Of a stretch of 64,000 nucleotides of DNA, positions 59,533 to 64,000 are shown piece after piece. The DNA is taken from positions 1,674,001-1,738,000 of the forward strand of contig OY101123.1 in NCBI GenBank assembly GCA_956465555.1, read 5' to 3'. Source of the stretch: Nitzschia sp. pyKryTriq1. Its lineage: Eukaryota; Bacillariophyta; Bacillariophyceae; Bacillariales; Bacillariaceae. How positions within the stretch are numbered: position 1 is the stretch's first letter; each line of letters begins with the position of its first letter. A program made the translations under genes and the position numbers. The notes beneath the pieces are model-generated. The model was not told the DNA's origin. It ran no database searches and saw only the letters and a list, made by a program, of their open reading frames with translations.

Positions 59533-60306
59533 TCATGACTTTCTATTGTCGGTCCAACGCTGCCTTCGTGGTGTGGATAGAAGCGATATGCTTTGCACTT
59601 GCTGCTTTCGTCTTCGATAGGAAACAAGGCTCTTGTACATCCAAGCAGCGACGAGAAATCCATAGAGTATCAAGGAAAATATTCCAACCACACGAATAAC
59701 TAACGCATTTCCTGCCAAAAGCTCCTCTTTGCCCACTTCTGCTGCCCCCTTGCTCGTCATGCGGTAGGCCCATACCAGCATTGTCACCGCAGTCGTGGTA
59801 GCGCAAATAATCAGAAACAAGGTACCGTGCAGGTGGTACGCTGCCATGTTCGACATCCAAATATAGTTCAACTGCCTCTGCCATAGACATAGGAAAAATA
59901 TTGCACTAGTCGTCATGATCCCAATGCATGCAATGGACAGGGTTGCCGATGTGTGGAATGAAAACGCAATGGTGGCAAGCGCCTGAGTGAAGATTCGAAT
60001 GTTTCGTTTGACACCCAGTGTTGGGCGTTGCTGTTTCTCCGTTTGAAAAAAGATGTCTTCGAGCATTTGAAAGTCCATCTCATCTTCCTGCTGGACGTCG
60101 ACGACGACCCCTCGTCGATGATTCTCTTGCCTCTCGACATCTCGATCCAAACTCGCTTGCTCCTGCTCTCTTTCAAAATGTGCCTGTCTCGCTTCGATCA
60201 ACCGAAGCAACATATAAGTGAAAATTGTAAGACATAACAATAACGCGGATGCCATGCCTCTGGCGACACGAGCGATACGTTCGTCGTTCGAAGTCCCTCC
60301 TGCCAT
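59533..60306 (-). CDS. multi-pass membrane protein of unknown function, 257 aa
   Basis: I start at the ATG at 60306 (MAGGTSNDERIARVARGMAS); the open frame extends to a GTG at 60471 through an Arg-rich stretch that is probably leader. About five hydrophobic segments follow: MASALLLCLTIFTYMLLRLI; ATIAFSFHTSATLSIACIGI with SAIFFLCLW; MAAYHLHGTLFLIICATTTA; and VVGIFSLILYGFLVAAWMY. A charged loop (about 45-100) and a basic Arg/Lys C-tail are cytosolic by the positive-inside rule. No family is recognised and no organelle signal is clear. Confidence 0.6.
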   Translation of the reverse strand: MAGGTSNDERIARVARGMASALLLCLTIFTYMLLRLIEARQAHFEREQEQASLDRDVERQENHRRGVVVDVQQEDEMDFQMLEDIFFQTEKQQRPTLGVKRNIRIFTQALATIAFSFHTSATLSIACIGIMTTSAIFFLCLWQRQLNYIWMSNMAAYHLHGTLFLIICATTTAVTMLVWAYRMTSKGAAEVGKEELLAGNALVIRVVGIFSLILYGFLVAAWMYKSLVSYRRRKQQVQSISLLSTPRRQRWTDNRKS

Positions 60307-61129
60307 CTTTGTTGCTGCTGTGTTCCTCTCTGTACTCGTAGTAGATATAATGCGACGACGACAACGACAACGACGACGACAACGACGACGATTAACTCCT
60401 AATCGAGTGTTGGGTAAAACGATACCGGTAGTAAAAATTGAGACAATGTTGCTGAGAGCCGAGAGAAGCACAATCGCGCAACAAGTAGTTTGATAGTACT
60501 AGTAGTCTGCCCCTCATCTCACTTCTCGAGACATCGGAATATTTGAGCGATTTTAAAAGTTTACTTAGTGATCTTTTGATATGCCCTCGAAGGGCCGGCG
60601 GTTCTTGATGCCATGCTGGCCAGTTCACAAGCTCGCCTGACACGAATGAGAAATAATAATCATCTTTCGCTAGCTCATAATCGTTCATGATCGATGGTGC
60701 ACGCTACTAAACAAATAATATGCCTCTAGGTGACATCATGCGGTGTCAATATGCCTTCTACGCTCATAGCCCAATCCTTCACGGCAGCCAATCAAATGGT
60801 CCCACTTGGCATTCTCATCGCGCGCTTCACAACAGTATGATGTCAGTCTCGCGCACCCGCCCGCCCAACTCCTCACGTTCACACCCGTACCAGGTACACG
60901 TAACGGTAAAGTACGAGTATTACGAGAAACTGTTTTAGGGTCTTTTCTTCGTTCGTTGATCCAACTGTTCCTCGCTCATCTTCTTTTTGATGCAAATGGA
61001 CACCCACTCATCACCACTCACCGACCCACCGAGACCTTTCGATTTTCGATGATTGTGATGATGCATTCAATCACCGCTCTTCCACACAAAATCCCCTCCC
61101 ACAAGTTCACAACAAAGACATTGAACATT
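60307..61129. other. divergent intergenic region
   Basis: 0.8 kb holding the promoters of the membrane-protein gene and the SUN-domain gene. In-frame ATGs at 61049, 61058 and 61061 could extend the latter. No RNA gene recognised. Confidence 0.4.
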
Positions 61130-64000
61130 ATGAGAATACGCGGTCGAAGAGTTGCCTTGCTATTGGCAAGTGCACTTCCATTGCTAGCAAATGAGACCCC
61201 GCTTCCAGCAGCAGCAGCAGCAGCAGCAGCAACAGCAAAGGCAATTTCTTCAACTGACACTGCTGCTACAATCACCAATAGTCACAATAATGCTCTTGTG
61301 ACTGACACCTCCTCCTCGGACCATGAGCAAACTCCGTCCACGCTACAGCAACAAAAACGACAGCAACAGCAACAACCGCAACATGAAAAAATACAAAACA
61401 CGGATGGTGGAGCAACAAAAGTCATCGATCCCGATGAAAACGATAATCCAGTTGATGCGGATGATCCTACTAGTAACACCACTACAACAACAACAACTAC
61501 TAGCACATCTCCGATATCAACAAGCACCAGCAGTAGCAGCTACACGAGGACCGCCTCGGAAGCCATTCACAATGAAGAAATTCAACTACCCGCGTTGGCC
61601 TCGTCATTACCGAAAACAATCGAGGGTGCTTCCGCATCAACAATAGCGCCCCCATTGTCGTCGTCGTTGTCTTCTACTGATAGCTCCGTGACGAAGAAAC
61701 GAAAGGATGAGGATAAATCCACGGTCGATGATGGTTCTGGGAAGGGGGATGAGAAAGAGGAGTCGTCTCCAGCTGATCAGGAGCAACACCAAGGGGTTGA
61801 GAACAACAAGCTGGATCCTACATCAATAAAAGCTGAGTCGTCGTCCAACGAAAAGGACGGCCAAGATGTCACATGTGGTGAAGCAACAATACAGGTTGAC
61901 ACGGATGATGATTCTTCAAATAATAAAACATCTGTAGAAAAGAACTTACAAAAAAATCAAACTCTCGAAGGAACAGACGAAAGCAAGCAACCGCCTCCGG
62001 AGAACGAAGCGGTAACAACGACAGCTGAACCCGAACACGCCGCATCGGATGAGCCAAACACATTGGCGACGTCGGAAAAGGAAGAAGGGTCGGATGAGGA
62101 CAGTCCAAAAGGACAAGCAGATGCAGATGAAGACGAGGACGACGAAGAAGAAGAAAATTCTTTGTCGCGTCTCTCGGTCGACTATGCTAGCAAGTCTGCA
62201 GGAGCTCTGATTATTGAGAAATCGAGTAGCTTCAAGGGCACAAGCAATCTGCTGAATGGAGACAAGGATAAATACGCTATTGCACCCTGCGAGGAAAAGA
62301 AATTCGTCGTGGTGAGCCTTTCGGAGGATATCTTGGTAAAGCAAATCAAGCTCGCCAACTATGAGCGGTTTTCGAGCACCGTGAAGGATTTTCAAGTCAT
62401 GGGAAGTCAAACCCTTGGGAAATGGTTCGATCTAGGCACGTATGCTGCCAAGCCAGGGAATGGCGAGCAAACGTTTGATTTACTGGAACCAGCATGGGCA
62501 CGTTACCTCAAGTTCAAATTTCTCAGCCACCATGGTGTAGAGTATTACTGTACCTTCAGTCAAATCCAAGTCCACGGAAGTACCATGGTGCAAGGATTTC
62601 ACGAGCAATGGGAGGACTCGGAAGACGAAGATGAGCAGATGGAAGACCTAGTCATGGAAGATAGCGCTGTAGATGCCATGGAGCAAATAGAAGGAATCAC
62701 TAATACTGCCGAGGATGCCAGTTTACACGAAGCTGTCAACCCGGCGGCGGTGGAGACGAAGCTACAAACCGAGGCAAATGCCGTGAACGACAAAGCAGCT
62801 GTGACTGGAGAGGAATCAGAATCGGTGGCTTCGAAGGCGGGAGGGTGCGCAGTCACTTCTACGTGCACTTTGTCGTTTTCGAGCGAATTGGACAAAAAAT
62901 TGACCGGCGCACTATCTGATGAAGAACTATTTTCGAGCTTGTACGATCTCATTCCTAGCACCCTGAATGCTCTTCCAAAGGCGTCTAGGAATTCTCCTGG
63001 TCGCCAAACAACAAGTGGTGATCTTCGAACTCTGCATCAAATAGGCAGCCTAGCCATGCAATCCATTTACTCGACATCAAAGCTGGCCTCGAATGCTGCC
63101 AAGGCACTTATATCCAACTCCTCAGATTCTATTATATCCACACCAAAAATGACGGATCGAGTGGGTGATGCCATTAGTCAGTATCTAGGGACGGAACTCG
63201 GATTGTTGGCCAGTATGTGGGATAGCCATGCTGCCGAGGATCCGACAGTCAAGGTGTCAGCTGATGTCGGGGAGATTACTACAAACGAAACGGAGCGACC
63301 TGAGAACAAGACTTCCAGCACGGCCAACAAACAAAGTGCGGCTCATCAGAAAGAAAAGGTAAAAGCTGTCACCGAGCCAGAAAAGGAAGCTATTGAAAAC
63401 GAATCCGGGCACTCGGAAAAAGCCGGTGAAACCGCCGCAAAGTCCCCAGAACACCAGCAAAAGGATGTCATACAGGCTCAAGAAGGTCTGAATCCGACCA
63501 CAGCCCATATCGACCCTCATCTGGATCTCGCTCTAGCGAAAATGCTTGAAAGTTTGCCAAGTTCAGAATGCCTCTCCAGGCTCGATTTTTCTCAGTTCAA
63601 AGCTAAAATGAATGCATCAAGGAAAGCACACAGCGGGCCGGGGGCGTCCGCAGCATCAGGATCGAGTCCGATGGAACCCATTTTCAAGAAACTTACCGAC
63701 GAGATCAAACTGCTACAAAGCAGCCTTTCAGTTCACGACCAATTCACAAAGGCATCGGTTGCTTGTTATCAACGCGTCCTCTTGGATTTAATAGTAGAGA
63801 CGCAATTACTCCGAACGGACCACGAAGAGCGGCTACGCAACCTTGAGAACGAATCTCGAGCATCATGGGCTAGCTCTATGTGGAGACCAGCTGTTTCCAT
63901 CATGGCTGGCTTCCACACTGCATCGTCCTGGATTTACTCTGGTGTCGCCTATTCCTACTCCCCGCTACTGACCTGGTTCTCTGAACTTTTCAAAGTAAGC
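61130..64000 (+). CDS. SUN-domain protein of SLP1/SUCO type, 5' part (runs off the right edge)
   Basis: I chose the ATG at 61130 (MRIRGRRVALLLASALPLLA) because it gives a clean signal peptide; in-frame upstream ATGs add 23-27 residues. The first 340 residues are Ala/Gln/Thr/Ser/Glu-rich and disordered. The SUN-like domain spans about 350-485: SVDYASKSAGALIIEKSSSF, LLNGDKDKYAIAPCEEKKFV, IKLANYERFSSTVKDFQVMG and YLKFKFLSHHGVEYYCTFSQ. These features match the lumenal mid-SUN (SLP1/SUCO/OPT) group rather than nuclear-envelope SUN1/2. A long acidic linker follows, then a conserved helical region (EPIFKKLTDEIKLLQSSLSV) and a hydrophobic stretch near the window edge. In yeast, SLP1 works with EMP65 in the ER to protect soluble folding intermediates. 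The C-terminus is not in the window. Confidence 0.88.
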   Translation, partial: MRIRGRRVALLLASALPLLANETPLPAAAAAAAATAKAISSTDTAATITNSHNNALVTDTSSSDHEQTPSTLQQQKRQQQQQPQHEKIQNTDGGATKVIDPDENDNPVDADDPTSNTTTTTTTTSTSPISTSTSSSSYTRTASEAIHNEEIQLPALASSLPKTIEGASASTIAPPLSSSLSSTDSSVTKKRKDEDKSTVDDGSGKGDEKEESSPADQEQHQGVENNKLDPTSIKAESSSNEKDGQDVTCGEATIQVDTDDDSSNNKTSVEKNLQKNQTLEGTDESKQPPPENEAVTTTAEPEHAASDEPNTLATSEKEEGSDEDSPKGQADADEDEDDEEEENSLSRLSVDYASKSAGALIIEKSSSFKGTSNLLNGDKDKYAIAPCEEKKFVVVSLSEDILVKQIKLANYERFSSTVKDFQVMGSQTLGKWFDLGTYAAKPGNGEQTFDLLEPAWARYLKFKFLSHHGVEYYCTFSQIQVHGSTMVQGFHEQWEDSEDEDEQMEDLVMEDSAVDAMEQIEGITNTAEDASLHEAVNPAAVETKLQTEANAVNDKAAVTGEESESVASKAGGCAVTSTCTLSFSSELDKKLTGALSDEELFSSLYDLIPSTLNALPKASRNSPGRQTTSGDLRTLHQIGSLAMQSIYSTSKLASNAAKALISNSSDSIISTPKMTDRVGDAISQYLGTELGLLASMWDSHAAEDPTVKVSADVGEITTNETERPENKTSSTANKQSAAHQKEKVKAVTEPEKEAIENESGHSEKAGETAAKSPEHQQKDVIQAQEGLNPTTAHIDPHLDLALAKMLESLPSSECLSRLDFSQFKAKMNASRKAHSGPGASAASGSSPMEPIFKKLTDEIKLLQSSLSVHDQFTKASVACYQRVLLDLIVETQLLRTDHEERLRNLENESRASWASSMWRPAVSIMAGFHTASSWIYSGVAYSYSPLLTWFSELFKVS

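Overview
The window looks like nuclear DNA of a diatom, or at least a photosynthetic stramenopile with a secondary plastid; I cannot name the species. Five observations support this. (1) Several genes begin with a signal peptide whose cleavage site carries the ASAFAP-type motif used for import into four-membrane plastids (FKBP, IF-3, homoserine dehydrogenase, lysine 2,3-aminomutase). (2) Introns are short, mostly 74-165 bp, with GT..AG ends. (3) A DUF6824 protein, a family expanded in diatoms, is present. (4) Genes are dense on both strands, at roughly one per 2 kb. (5) Proteins carry long Ser/Asp/Gln/Thr-rich low-complexity stretches. I found no rRNA, tRNA, CRISPR array, transposase or virus-like gene.

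Layout. 1-8 kb: a partial unknown gene, two small unknown genes, a HAD-like phosphatase, a plastid-type membrane protein, a thylakoid-lumen FKBP isomerase and an RPA34-like Pol I subunit candidate. 8-21 kb: a PH / triple SAP-like / J-domain protein, a DET1-like histidine phosphatase with six RRNS motifs, an UNC93-like transporter, a type II membrane protein and a zinc-type dehydrogenase. 21-36 kb: a long coiled-coil protein, a conserved 187-aa protein, an ABC half-transporter with an extra membrane domain, a membrane-anchored cyclophilin-like protein, a FAM210/DUF1279 protein and the splicing factor Prp3. 36-47 kb: a tandem pair of plastid-type small membrane proteins, plastid-type homoserine dehydrogenase, a 3-ketoacyl-CoA synthase, plastid IF-3 and the DUF6824 protein. 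47-64 kb: a tandem hemerythrin-domain pair, a kynurenine-monooxygenase-like flavoprotein, plastid-type lysine 2,3-aminomutase, a TPR/TTL-like protein, a small membrane protein and the first 2.9 kb of a SUN-domain (SLP1/SUCO-like) gene.

The genes do not form an operon or one pathway; this is ordinary mixed eukaryotic gene order. Multi-exon models were built by eye from splice signals, reading phase and protein-family continuity, and the exon junctions are given in each entry. The most unusual items are the PH/SAP/J architecture, the two plastid enzymes whose presequence sits alone in a first exon, the two tandem duplications that look recently homogenised, the TTL-like protein with a secretory-type N-terminus, and several recurrent palindromic elements between genes.
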